From contig JASHRA010000240.1 of NCBI GenBank assembly GCA_030038765.1, forward strand, positions 1-13,676: a stretch of DNA of 13,676 nucleotides, given 5' to 3'. Source of the DNA: Candidatus Dormiibacterota bacterium (GTDB lineage: Bacteria; Chloroflexota; Dormibacteria; Aeolococcales; Bog-877). Below, piece after piece: positions 6,892-13,551 of the stretch; the first letter of the stretch is position 1; each line of letters opens with the position of its first letter. Both the position numbers and the translations under genes were made by a program. Below the pieces are notes generated by a model, which was given only the letters and a program-made list of their open reading frames with translations, made no database searches and was not told where the DNA came from.

Positions 6892-7308
6892 CTAGCTGGG
6901 ACTGAGTCCGGCCGCTCGCCCCCTCCGGCCCGGGCCCGGGGGCAGGTCGCTGCCCCGCTCCAGGAGCGGCAGGAGGTGGTCCGCGATGCCCTCCGCGCGC
7001 AGCTCGGCCCAGCCCTCCTGGGCGCTGACCGCCTTGCTGGCGACGAGCTGGCGGCCGCTGAAGTGGACCTCCCAGCCGGACGCCTCCAGGCGCCGGACCA
7101 CGTCCGAGGCCACCGTCAGCCGCCGCTTCAGCCCACCCCCCACGGCGGCCAGGCGGACCGAGGGGGGAAGGCGGTCCGCCGTGGGCCGGTCGGGGAAGGC
7201 GAAGGAGCGGACCTCGAAGTAGGTCTGGAGCTCGGCCGAGATCGGCTCCTCGGTCACGGCCGCGTACTCCGCCTCGGGGCTGTGGAGCGGCTCCAGGACC
7301 AGCCTCAC
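6892..7308 (-). CDS. Hypothetical 138-aa soluble protein, last gene of the respiratory operon
   Basis: No family recognised. The GTG start shares GTGA with the stop of the bd-like subunit gene and has no Shine-Dalgarno sequence, which points to coupled translation. There is no signal peptide or membrane segment. Residues 1-60 are mixed, with acidic stretches (PEAEYAAVTEEPISAEL). Residues 60-117 look helical and strand-like (VVRRLEASGWEVHFSGRQL, then EGWAELRAEGIADHLLPLLE). The last 20 residues are Pro/Gly/Arg-rich and probably disordered. A cytoplasmic assembly or regulatory factor for the respiratory complex is possible. The tight coupling is the only evidence. Confidence 0.7.
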   Translation of the reverse strand: MRLVLEPLHSPEAEYAAVTEEPISAELQTYFEVRSFAFPDRPTADRLPPSVRLAAVGGGLKRRLTVASDVVRRLEASGWEVHFSGRQLVASKAVSAQEGWAELRAEGIADHLLPLLERGSDLPPGPGRRGRAAGLSPS

Positions 7309-8702
7309 GGGAGCGGGGGCCCGAAGGGCAGCACCACCCCGACCCCGCTCCCGGGGCCGTTGAGGTCGGGGCCGGGGCTGCTGGGCGGGGTGAAGTTCTG
7401 CTGCTGGTTGATCAGCATCTGGTCGGTGATGAGGAAGGGCGACCGGCTGTCCTCGCGGATGTAGCCCATGAGGGCCATGATCAGGCTCACCGCCACGCCC
7501 ACCACGATCAGGGCCACGGCCTGGCCCCGGCCCGCCGAGCCCCAGGTCAGGTGTCCCCGGCTGAGGTGCTTCAGGTAGACGGTGATGGCGACGATGGCGA
7601 CGCCGGTGAAGGCGATCAGGGCCACCAGCTTGAAGGGGATCATCTCGCCCCAGGGGATGAGCAGGCCCCCCTGCCAGATGGGCACGTTGGCGTTGGCGGC
7701 GAAGACGTCCTCGTAGCTCCAGGCCAGCGACGACGGGGTGGAGATCAGCAGCCAGGCGGCCAGCGAGATGCCGGTGCAGACGGCCAGGGCGGGGGCGCGG
7801 ACACCGCCGGCGCGGACCCGGCGCCAGAGGTAGTAGATGCCGACGGTGAAGATGGCGCCGAGGAGGAAGACCTGGAAGAGGAAGGCGACGCTGAGGCCGC
7901 CCAGCATCATGCTGTACCAGGAGGCGTAGGCGTGGAGCTGGATCTCCTTGGCGTACTCCCAGCCCACCAGCGGCTGGGCGATGGTGAAGCCGATCGCCCA
8001 GACCAGCCCGTAGTGGCCCATCCAGTCGGCGTAGGCGCGGCTGGTGCTGCCCTTGCTCCAGAGGATCCGGACCCCGCCGACCAGGGCGATCATGGCCCCG
8101 GCGAAGGCGATGTTGCCGACGAAGCGGTGGATCTCGAGCGGGATCATGGTGGGGTTGAAGATGTCCAGGGCCAGGTCGCTGGAGGGCCTCGGCGTGAGCA
8201 TGTAGGAGGCCATCACGTCGATGCAGAACATCTGGATCTGGGCGTTGACGAAGAGGAGCAGCTCCAGACCCACCCGGAGCCCGCGCACGCCGCCCAGGCG
8301 CTGCCACTGGGAGTACAGCGTGTAGAGGCAGATGATCTCCCCGACGAAGGAGATCGCCTCCACGAACATGGGCCAGAAGAGGACCCGGAAGATGGTGTCC
8401 CAGAACACGCTCCAGAGGCCCAGGAACAGGATCATGACGGCGAAGATGGCCAGCGCCGAGCCGAAGGCGAAGGTGGCCCCGAGGCAGATCAGCAGGCCGT
8501 GGGCGAAGCGGTTGTGGCGCTCGTCCTTGCGCTTCCAGCCCATGAAGTCGCTGACCGCCAGGATCAGGTAGCCACCCTGCTGGAAGGCGGCGAACTGGAT
8601 GTGGGTGAGCATCAGCAGGGCCACCAGGGCGGTGGCCACGCCGGTGGAGATGGGGATCTTGGACAGCACCGGCGCGCTGGCCCCGAGCAGGAACGGGTTC
8701 AC
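7305..8702 (-). CDS. Cytochrome bd-like oxygen reductase subunit (CydA superfamily), catalytic-type
   Basis: 465 aa, about nine or ten membrane helices. It aligns by eye to CydA. His34 in LTHIQFAAFQ matches the N-terminal heme His19 of E. coli. Glu115 and Glu122 in FVEAISFVGEI resemble E99/E107 of the oxygen-reducing centre, with seven instead of eight residues between them. His192 in EIHRFVGNIAFAGAM matches H186. The C-terminal GYIREDSRSPFLI resembles the GW..E..RQPW segment near E445. The quinol-binding Q-loop of canonical CydA is absent, and the Met393 position appears to be Val360 in FKLVAL. This suggests a bd-family member not using quinol directly (the OR-N/OR-C type of group). No CXXCH. 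GTG start within GTGA shared with cytochrome b. No CydB gene is nearby. Confidence 0.87.
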   Translation of the reverse strand: MNPFLLGASAPVLSKIPISTGVATALVALLMLTHIQFAAFQQGGYLILAVSDFMGWKRKDERHNRFAHGLLICLGATFAFGSALAIFAVMILFLGLWSVFWDTIFRVLFWPMFVEAISFVGEIICLYTLYSQWQRLGGVRGLRVGLELLLFVNAQIQMFCIDVMASYMLTPRPSSDLALDIFNPTMIPLEIHRFVGNIAFAGAMIALVGGVRILWSKGSTSRAYADWMGHYGLVWAIGFTIAQPLVGWEYAKEIQLHAYASWYSMMLGGLSVAFLFQVFLLGAIFTVGIYYLWRRVRAGGVRAPALAVCTGISLAAWLLISTPSSLAWSYEDVFAANANVPIWQGGLLIPWGEMIPFKLVALIAFTGVAIVAITVYLKHLSRGHLTWGSAGRGQAVALIVVGVAVSLIMALMGYIREDSRSPFLITDQMLINQQQNFTPPSSPGPDLNGPGSGVGVVLPFGPPLP

Positions 8703-9922
8703 AGGTTGAAGAGCCGGTTCACGGCCAGCAGGGCCTCGAAGATGAGGAAGAGGACGGCGAAGAGGGCCGGCGCCATCACCTCGGGCCGGCGCCAGGGCTC
8801 ACGGTCGGGGGTGCGGTCGAGGAACGGCACCAGCATCAGCAGGGTGGTCCCGATGCCGGGGATGACGAAGACCCCGACCGGGATCATCCAGGCCTGGGGG
8901 AACTGGACCAGGATCTGGTCCAGGGGCAGGAAGAACCACTCCGGCGTGGGCACGTAGTTGAGCGCGGCCGGGTTGGCGGCCCGCTCCAGGGGCGCGCCCA
9001 CCACCACCGCCATGACGAAGATCAGGATCACCAGCCCGAAGCTGAGGACGGCGTCCTTGAAGACCTGGGAGGGGAAGAACTGGTCGAGGTCGACGGGCAC
9101 GGCGTAGCCGGGGTCGCTGGGGAGCGCCGGGTAGGGGGACTCGGCGTGGGCCATGCGCTCGGCGCGGTGCTGCTCCGACTCCACCTCCACCCCCTCGTAG
9201 TTGACCCAGGAGCCGTGCTCGCCGTGGCGCCGCAGCAGCACCAGGTGGAGCCCGATCAGCGGCACCAGCAGCGCCGGCAGGAGCCAGATGTGGATGGCGA
9301 AGAACCGGGTGAGCGTCTCCGGTCCCATCTGGGGGCCGCCGCGGAGGATCTCCTGGACCCAGTTGCCGAGGAAGGGGATGTAGTCGACCACGTGGGTGAC
9401 CACGGTGGCGGTCCAGTAGGCGGCCTGGTCCCAGGGCAGCATGGCCCCGGTGATGCCCAGCCCCAGCACCAGGAGGAAGAGGACCACGCCGACGATCCAG
9501 TTGAGCTCGCGGGGCTTCTTGTAGGAGCCGCTGACGAAAGTACGGATCATGTGCAGGCCGATGACCACGAAGAGCACGTAGGCCCCCCAGAGGTGCATGC
9601 CCCGGACGATGGCCGCGAACTCGTCGTGGTGCTCGATGTAGTTGAGGCTCTCCCAGGCCTCGGTGGTCGAGGGCACGTAGGTCCAGAGCAGGAACATGCC
9701 GGTGACGATCTGGAGGACGATGATGATCAGGGTCGCGCTGCCCAGCGAGTAGGCCCAGGCGCCCCGCCGCGGCACCGCCTCGTAGAGCAGCTGGTGGGTG
9801 AGGTCGGAGACGCCGAGGCGCTCGTCCACCCAGCGGTAAGTGGTGGCCAGCAGCCCCGCCACGGGCCGGGTCAGGGTGGCGGCCAGGCGGCTGCGCTGGG
9901 GGGCGGTGGAGGCCTCCTTCAT
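8699..9922 (-). CDS. Cytochrome b (full-length, bc/b6f-complex type)
   Basis: 407 aa, with the N-terminal four-helix heme domain and the C-terminal (subunit IV-like) domain in one chain. It oxidises quinol at the Qo site and passes electrons to hemes bL/bH and the Rieske centre. Heme ligands: His110 and His124 (13 residues between), His211 and His226 (14 residues between). The second spacing is the b6f/Gram-positive type, not the bc1 type. The Qo motif is PEWF (327-330), a variant of PEWY. At the Cys that binds the extra heme c in b6-type proteins (FYCLGG) there is Ser59 (AYSLGS), so that heme is not expected to be covalently attached. ATG start overlaps the Rieske stop (ATGA). Flanked by Rieske and bd-like genes. 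No cytochrome c1/c gene is present. Confidence 0.97.
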   Translation of the reverse strand: MKEASTAPQRSRLAATLTRPVAGLLATTYRWVDERLGVSDLTHQLLYEAVPRRGAWAYSLGSATLIIIVLQIVTGMFLLWTYVPSTTEAWESLNYIEHHDEFAAIVRGMHLWGAYVLFVVIGLHMIRTFVSGSYKKPRELNWIVGVVLFLLVLGLGITGAMLPWDQAAYWTATVVTHVVDYIPFLGNWVQEILRGGPQMGPETLTRFFAIHIWLLPALLVPLIGLHLVLLRRHGEHGSWVNYEGVEVESEQHRAERMAHAESPYPALPSDPGYAVPVDLDQFFPSQVFKDAVLSFGLVILIFVMAVVVGAPLERAANPAALNYVPTPEWFFLPLDQILVQFPQAWMIPVGVFVIPGIGTTLLMLVPFLDRTPDREPWRRPEVMAPALFAVLFLIFEALLAVNRLFNL

Positions 9923-10434
9923 GGCTCGTAGAGCACGTTGCGGACGTACAGGGTGCTGTCCACCAGCTTGTGCTCGTACCTGAACAGGGGCCAGGGCGGG
10001 GGGCCGCCGATGTTGGTCCCGTCGATGCTGTAGAGCCCGCCGTGGCAGGGGCAGAGGAACTCCTGCAGGCCGATGTCCCAGTGCACGTCACACTGCATGT
10101 GGGTGCAGACGTTGGACAGGGTCAGCATCTCCACCGAGCCGTTGAGGTTGAGCTTGACGACGTAGACGGTGCGCGGCACCGGCGGCACCGACCAGCCCTC
10201 GTTGATGGGCAGGTTGACGACGTAGGCGGTGGGCACCCCGATGGGGACCCGGCTGACGTCCGCCACCATCACCCAAGGCGTCTTGCGCTTGGCGAAGACC
10301 GGGCTCAGCACCGAGCCCACGATGGGCGCGGCGATGAGCAGGGCGGTGCCGGCCCCGGCCACGTTGATGCCCATGATCATGAAGCGGCGGCGCGAGACGC
10401 GCCGCTGGGCCAGCTCCCGGGCCTCCTCAGCCAC
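9919..10434 (-). CDS. Rieske [2Fe-2S] protein of the cytochrome b complex, Tat-exported
   Basis: 171 aa. The N-terminus carries a twin-arginine motif (SRRRFMI, 14-20) followed by a hydrophobic helix (about 21-46), so the protein should be Tat-inserted with an uncleaved anchor and an extracytoplasmic domain. Cluster-binding boxes: C110-x-H112 with C115 in CTHMQC, and C128-x-C130-H131 in CPCHGG. These supply the two Cys and two His ligands plus the stabilising disulfide pair. It accepts an electron from quinol at the Qo site and must pass it to a carrier. The usual cytochrome c1 or f is not encoded here. GTG start, eight bases overlapped with the small membrane protein gene; stop overlaps cytochrome b. 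Confidence 0.96.
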   Translation of the reverse strand: MAEEARELAQRRVSRRRFMIMGINVAGAGTALLIAAPIVGSVLSPVFAKRKTPWVMVADVSRVPIGVPTAYVVNLPINEGWSVPPVPRTVYVVKLNLNGSVEMLTLSNVCTHMQCDVHWDIGLQEFLCPCHGGLYSIDGTNIGGPPPWPLFRYEHKLVDSTLYVRNVLYEP

Positions 10435-10660
10435 CGGCCAGCCCCACGATGCCGACCAGCAGGGCGAGGCAGATGCCGAGCAGGAAGAGCAGGGTGAAGG
10501 CCCCGGCGCCGCCGGCCAGCAGGCTCACCAGCGCCCCCTGCTGGCGGCTCAGCTCCCGCAGCCGCTTGAAGATCATCCAGCTGCCGGTCAGGGCGAGGGC
10601 GACGAAGGAGGTCACGATGAGCCCGAGGTACCAGGCGGACTCGAAGTCCTGGTAGTTCAC
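10427..10660 (-). CDS. Small two-helix membrane protein of the respiratory operon
   Basis: 77 aa, family not recognised. Two predicted membrane helices: about residues 9-31 (AWYLGLIVTSFVALALTGSW) and 43-74 (very hydrophobic, Leu/Gly/Ala-rich). They are joined by a short basic loop KRLRELSRQQ, which by the positive-inside rule should be cytoplasmic, with both ends outside. GTG start inside GTGA shared with the upstream bd-like subunit; eight-base overlap with Rieske. The translational linkage on both sides makes it a likely structural or assembly subunit of the complex. It is longer than the single-helix CydX-type peptides. Confidence 0.72.
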   Translation of the reverse strand: MNYQDFESAWYLGLIVTSFVALALTGSWMIFKRLRELSRQQGALVSLLAGGAGAFTLLFLLGICLALLVGIVGLAGG

Positions 10661-11976
10661 GGCAGGTAGCCCCGGGGGGCGCTGAAGTTCTGGGCCGACT
10701 GGTGCAGGGTGAGCAGGCAGCTGCTGCTGCCGGTGGTGGCGTCGATCCCGCAGGGCAGCTTGGCGTTCTCCTTGATGACGCCCATGTAGAGCGAGAGCAC
10801 CAGGGCGCAGACCCCGACCAGCCCGATGAGACGCCCGGCCACGGGGTTGATGCCGCCGGCGGCCCGGCCGTGGCGGATCGAGCCCAGGTAGCGCCAGAGG
10901 TTGGCGGCGGTGGCGAGGAAGGCGACCAGCAGGGCCACGTAGCGGAGGGCCACGAGGTTGGAGGGGATGATCGCCGCCGGCAGCGCCGTGCCCGCCATGC
11001 CGGCCAGGGCCACGATGGTGAGGGTGGCCCCGGTCTGGCTCTGGGAGCCGCCGCCCTCATGACGCCAGAAGACGAGGTTGGCGCCCAGCACCACCGCCGC
11101 CAGCAGGGCCACCTGGCCGATGAAGAGGGCGGCGGAGTTGAAGATGAAGAGGTTGTCGAAGGCGGGCTGGGCGCTGGACTTGATCGCCTCGGCGAGCAGG
11201 AAGCCGGTGATGGGCTGGGCCATGAGGAAGACCGATCCGATGGCGAAGTTCACCCGGGCCGCCCAGCGGTGGTAGGTGGCCTCGGGTCGGGCGCCGGCCC
11301 GGCGCGCCCGCCAGACTGCGATCCCGGCCAGCAGCAGGGGCGCCCAGGAGAGGTTGGCGGCGGCGTAGTGCAGCACCAGCCAGGGGTAGCTGGGCGTGAA
11401 GCCGACCCCCACGGCGCTGCCCGGGGTCAGGGCGTAGCCGTCCAGCTGGACGATGAAGAAGAGGAAGACGTACTGGATGGCGGCGAAGGCGAAGCCCACC
11501 GCCAGGTGCAGCCGGGGCCCCAGCCGGTCCCAGCCGTAGACGTAGAGGATGAGCAGGGGGACGCCGATGAAGAAGCTGGCGAAGGCGATGGTGAGGGGCA
11601 GCAGGAGCTGGTTCAGAAGGGTCGCGATGAGGCGGCCGTAGAGGCCGGTCAGGAGCACGACCCCGAAGACGGCCCAGGTCGCGCCCAGGCTGTAGAGGTA
11701 GAGGACCGAGCGCGCCAGGCCGTGGGCGTAGCGCAGACAGTTGGGGTCGCCGCCCCGGCGCTGGCCGGCGGCCTCCATCACCGGCGCCAGCGCCGCCGCG
11801 GCCAGGATGAAGCCGACCAGGGCGATGTGGATGAGGAAGACGGCGCCGATCGCGAGCTGGGCACCCAGGGTGCCGAAGGGCAGCTTCGGGACGGGCGTCA
11901 CCAGCGAGCTCAGCACTCCCGCCAATGCTGACGGCAGCGACCGCCCCAAGGCAACTGCCCGAAGGGCCACTGCCAT
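10657..11976 (-). CDS. Second cytochrome bd-like subunit (CydA paralogue) lacking the acidic heme ligands
   Basis: 439 aa, about nine helices, first gene of the operon. It shares the CydA plan with the other subunit: FLIHIALVGFI (His50), RYAHGLA near 82-88 (RFAHGLL in the partner), an AQP..G segment near 253-258 (AQPLVG in the partner), and a C-terminus MGVIKENAKLPCGI...QNFSAP (partner MGYIRED...QNFTPP). Its third helix matches E. coli CydA closely (PLTIAFASFF...YGWDRLG against PLAIEGLMAFF...GWDRLG), but the E99 position is Ala131 and the E107 glutamate is missing. His203 (VLHYAAANLS) matches H186. It is probably a non-catalytic partner, like CydA' in archaeal CydAA'. Cys409 and Cys420 could form a disulfide. 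The ATG at 11976 gives a long N-terminus; the GTG at 11916 fits homologues equally well. Confidence 0.82.
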   Translation of the reverse strand: MAVALRAVALGRSLPSALAGVLSSLVTPVPKLPFGTLGAQLAIGAVFLIHIALVGFILAAAALAPVMEAAGQRRGGDPNCLRYAHGLARSVLYLYSLGATWAVFGVVLLTGLYGRLIATLLNQLLLPLTIAFASFFIGVPLLILYVYGWDRLGPRLHLAVGFAFAAIQYVFLFFIVQLDGYALTPGSAVGVGFTPSYPWLVLHYAAANLSWAPLLLAGIAVWRARRAGARPEATYHRWAARVNFAIGSVFLMAQPITGFLLAEAIKSSAQPAFDNLFIFNSAALFIGQVALLAAVVLGANLVFWRHEGGGSQSQTGATLTIVALAGMAGTALPAAIIPSNLVALRYVALLVAFLATAANLWRYLGSIRHGRAAGGINPVAGRLIGLVGVCALVLSLYMGVIKENAKLPCGIDATTGSSSCLLTLHQSAQNFSAPRGYLP

Positions 11977-12011
11977 CGGCGCGGGCCGGCCCCCGCCGAG
12001 ATCGAGGCGCC

Positions 12012-12017
12012 GATAAT
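12012..12017 (+). promoter_or_regulatory. -10 hexamer GATAAT for a leaderless holA mRNA
   Basis: GATAAT (one mismatch to TATAAT) ends six bases before the GTG at 12024, with CCCGAG between and no Shine-Dalgarno sequence. It sits in the 47-base gap between holA and the divergent respiratory operon. I could find no matching TANNNT element for that operon on the other strand. Confidence 0.45.
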
Positions 12018-12023
12018 CCCGAG

Positions 12024-12992
12024 GTGGCCGAGCCGCTCGTCCTGGTCCACGGCGACGAGCCCTTCCTGGTGACGCGGGAGGGGCGGCGGCGGCAGCAGCT
12101 GCTCTGGTCGGAGAGCCTCTCCGAGCTGGACACCGAGGCCCTGCGCGGCCCGGTCGACGTGGACGAGGTGGCCCGCAGCGTGGCCACGCCGCCCTTCCTC
12201 TCCCCGGCCCGGGCGGTGGTGATCTGGGATCCCCTCCCGACCGGCGCCGAGGGCCGCTCAGCGCGGCTCCAGGAGGGCCTGCTGGCGGCCCTCGACCAGA
12301 GGCTGGAGACGACCTCGGTGGTGCTGGTGGTCCGGGCCCCGCTGACGGCCGAGTCGGCCCTGGCGCGCGCCGTGCGCGCCCGCGGGGGCGAGCTCAGCGC
12401 CCAGCTTCGGCCCCAGAGGAGGGCCGGCCGCGCCGAGTACGTCGACAGGCGGCTGCGCGAGCGGGGCCTCCGACTCGGGAGGGCCGCCCGGGAGCGGCTG
12501 CTGGAGCTGGCCGCGGGGGACCTGGAGCAGCTGGACCAAGAGCTGGAGAAGCTGGTGCTGTTCGCCGACGGCCGGCCGGTTTCGGACGAGCAGGCCCTGC
12601 TCCTGCTGAGCGCTCCCGCCAGCACCGCCGGCTACCGCCTCACCGACGCCCTCTTCGGCCGCCCCTCCCAGGTGGGCACGGTCCTCGGCGAGCTGCGAGC
12701 GCAGGCGGACTTCTCACCCCCCAAGGTGGTGGGGCTGCTGGCCAGCCAGTTCCGGACCCTCATCGCCTTCGCGGAGCCGGGCCAGGGGGCACGCCCGCCC
12801 GGCCTGCCGGACTGGAAGCGGAAGCTGATGCAGGAGCAGCTGGCGCAGGCGGGGGCGGCGCGGCTCCGGCGCTGGCTGGTGGAGCTGGCCGACCTCGACG
12901 CGGAGGTCCGCTCCGGCGACACCGAGGAGATGCCCGGCCTGGATGCGCTCCTGGCCCGCTTCGCCAGCGAGCTCTCAGCCAGCCGCGGCTGA
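12024..12992 (+). CDS. holA: DNA polymerase III delta subunit (clamp-loader)
   Basis: 322 aa from the GTG at 12024. The frame is open upstream, but HolA similarity starts here. The delta subunit opens the beta clamp inside the clamp-loader complex. The N-terminus PLVLVHGDEPFLVTREGRR matches the usual 'yll.G.e.fl...' opening. Then come FLSPARAVVIWDPL (strand and turn), a central domain VDRRLRERGLRL...LLELAAGDLEQLDQELEKLVLFADG typical of HolA helices, ...YRLTDALFGR, and a C-terminal collar domain with ASQFRTLIAF and LLARFASELS. Sequence identity in this family is low, but motif order and length fit. Its stop is five bases from the rpsT stop on the other strand. holA next to rpsT is a common arrangement. 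Confidence 0.92.
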   Translation: MAEPLVLVHGDEPFLVTREGRRRQQLLWSESLSELDTEALRGPVDVDEVARSVATPPFLSPARAVVIWDPLPTGAEGRSARLQEGLLAALDQRLETTSVVLVVRAPLTAESALARAVRARGGELSAQLRPQRRAGRAEYVDRRLRERGLRLGRAARERLLELAAGDLEQLDQELEKLVLFADGRPVSDEQALLLLSAPASTAGYRLTDALFGRPSQVGTVLGELRAQADFSPPKVVGLLASQFRTLIAFAEPGQGARPPGLPDWKRKLMQEQLAQAGAARLRRWLVELADLDAEVRSGDTEEMPGLDALLARFASELSASRG

Positions 12993-12997
12993 GCGGG

Positions 12998-13447
12998 TCA
13001 GGCCTTGGCCTTGGGCTCCTGCCCGGCCGTCACGGCGGAGCGCCGCTGGCTGGCCGCCGTCCGCTCCGTCTTGGTGGCGGGGCGGCCCGAGCGCGCCGCG
13101 GTCGAGCCCCGGCGGGACGCCGCCGTGGACTTGGGCTTGGTCCCCTGGGCGGTGGCCCGACGCGTGCCGCCGGCGGTCTCGGCGGCCACCCCCCGGGCTG
13201 CCTGCCGCATCAGGCGGGACTTGCGCCGGGCCGCGTTGCGGGCGTGGATGACCCCGTGCTGGGCCGCCTTGTCGAGCGCCGACGCGGCCACCAGGACGAG
13301 CCGCCCGGCCAGCTCCGACTCCCCGCCCTTGATCTCACGGCGCGCCTTGGTGACGGCCGTCCTGACCGCCGAGCGGACGCGGCGGTTGCGCTCATGCTTG
13401 CGGGCGGAGGAACGTACCCGCTTTCGTGCCGAGCTGCTGTTCGCCAA
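12998..13447 (-). CDS. rpsT: Ribosomal protein bS20 with long basic C-terminal extension
   Basis: 149 aa, whereas bS20 is usually about 85-90 aa. Residues 1-86 are a normal S20 core: ARKRVRSSARKHERNRRVRSAVRTAV near 7-32, then ALDKAAQHGVIHARNAARRKSRL near 57-79. It binds 16S rRNA in the 30S subunit. Residues about 88-149 form a low-complexity Ala/Thr/Arg/Ser/Gly/Lys tail without predicted structure. The start is TTG, with AGGTGAGG just upstream. The E. coli gene also uses a TTG start, which there matters for autogenous control. An extended -10 lies about 65 bases upstream, giving a leader of about 58 bases. Divergent from ispE, convergent with holA. Confidence 0.96.
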   Translation of the reverse strand: MANSSSARKRVRSSARKHERNRRVRSAVRTAVTKARREIKGGESELAGRLVLVAASALDKAAQHGVIHARNAARRKSRLMRQAARGVAAETAGGTRRATAQGTKPKSTAASRRGSTAARSGRPATKTERTAASQRRSAVTAGQEPKAKA

Positions 13448-13511
13448 GCCTCACCTGCTGGAAAATGGAGCGCCTGGGTCCCCGCCCGCGCGGAGCCCCG
13501 GCCAGCGCCGC

Positions 13512-13520
13512 AGTATAGCA
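13512..13520 (-). promoter_or_regulatory. Extended -10 promoter element for rpsT
   Basis: Minus-strand TGCTATACT (TG-N-TATACT), with transcription expected near 13505. No -35 hexamer is apparent. The leader would include the AGGTGAGG ribosome binding site ahead of the TTG start. Confidence 0.55.
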
Positions 13521-13551
13521 AGTGCCGGCGAGATCGCCGGCCCGCCCCGGC

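Noticed and set aside
7305..8702. Calling this a standard quinol-oxidising CydA
   Set aside because: Q-loop and M393 equivalents are missing, there is no CydB, and Rieske/cytochrome b neighbours are present. The generic label would hide the difference.
7551..8957. Open frame of about 468 codons antisense to the bd-like and cytochrome b genes; similar ones lie opposite the CBS-protein gene and the second bd-like gene
   Set aside because: Rich in Asp/Gly/Glu/His with no hydrophobic or motif structure. It mirrors the codon bias of the membrane proteins on the other strand.
11983..11992. Palindrome GGGCCGGCCC between the divergent holA and respiratory-operon starts as an operator
   Set aside because: A ten-base G/C-only palindrome is expected often in this DNA, and there is no second copy or spacing that suggests a regulator site.
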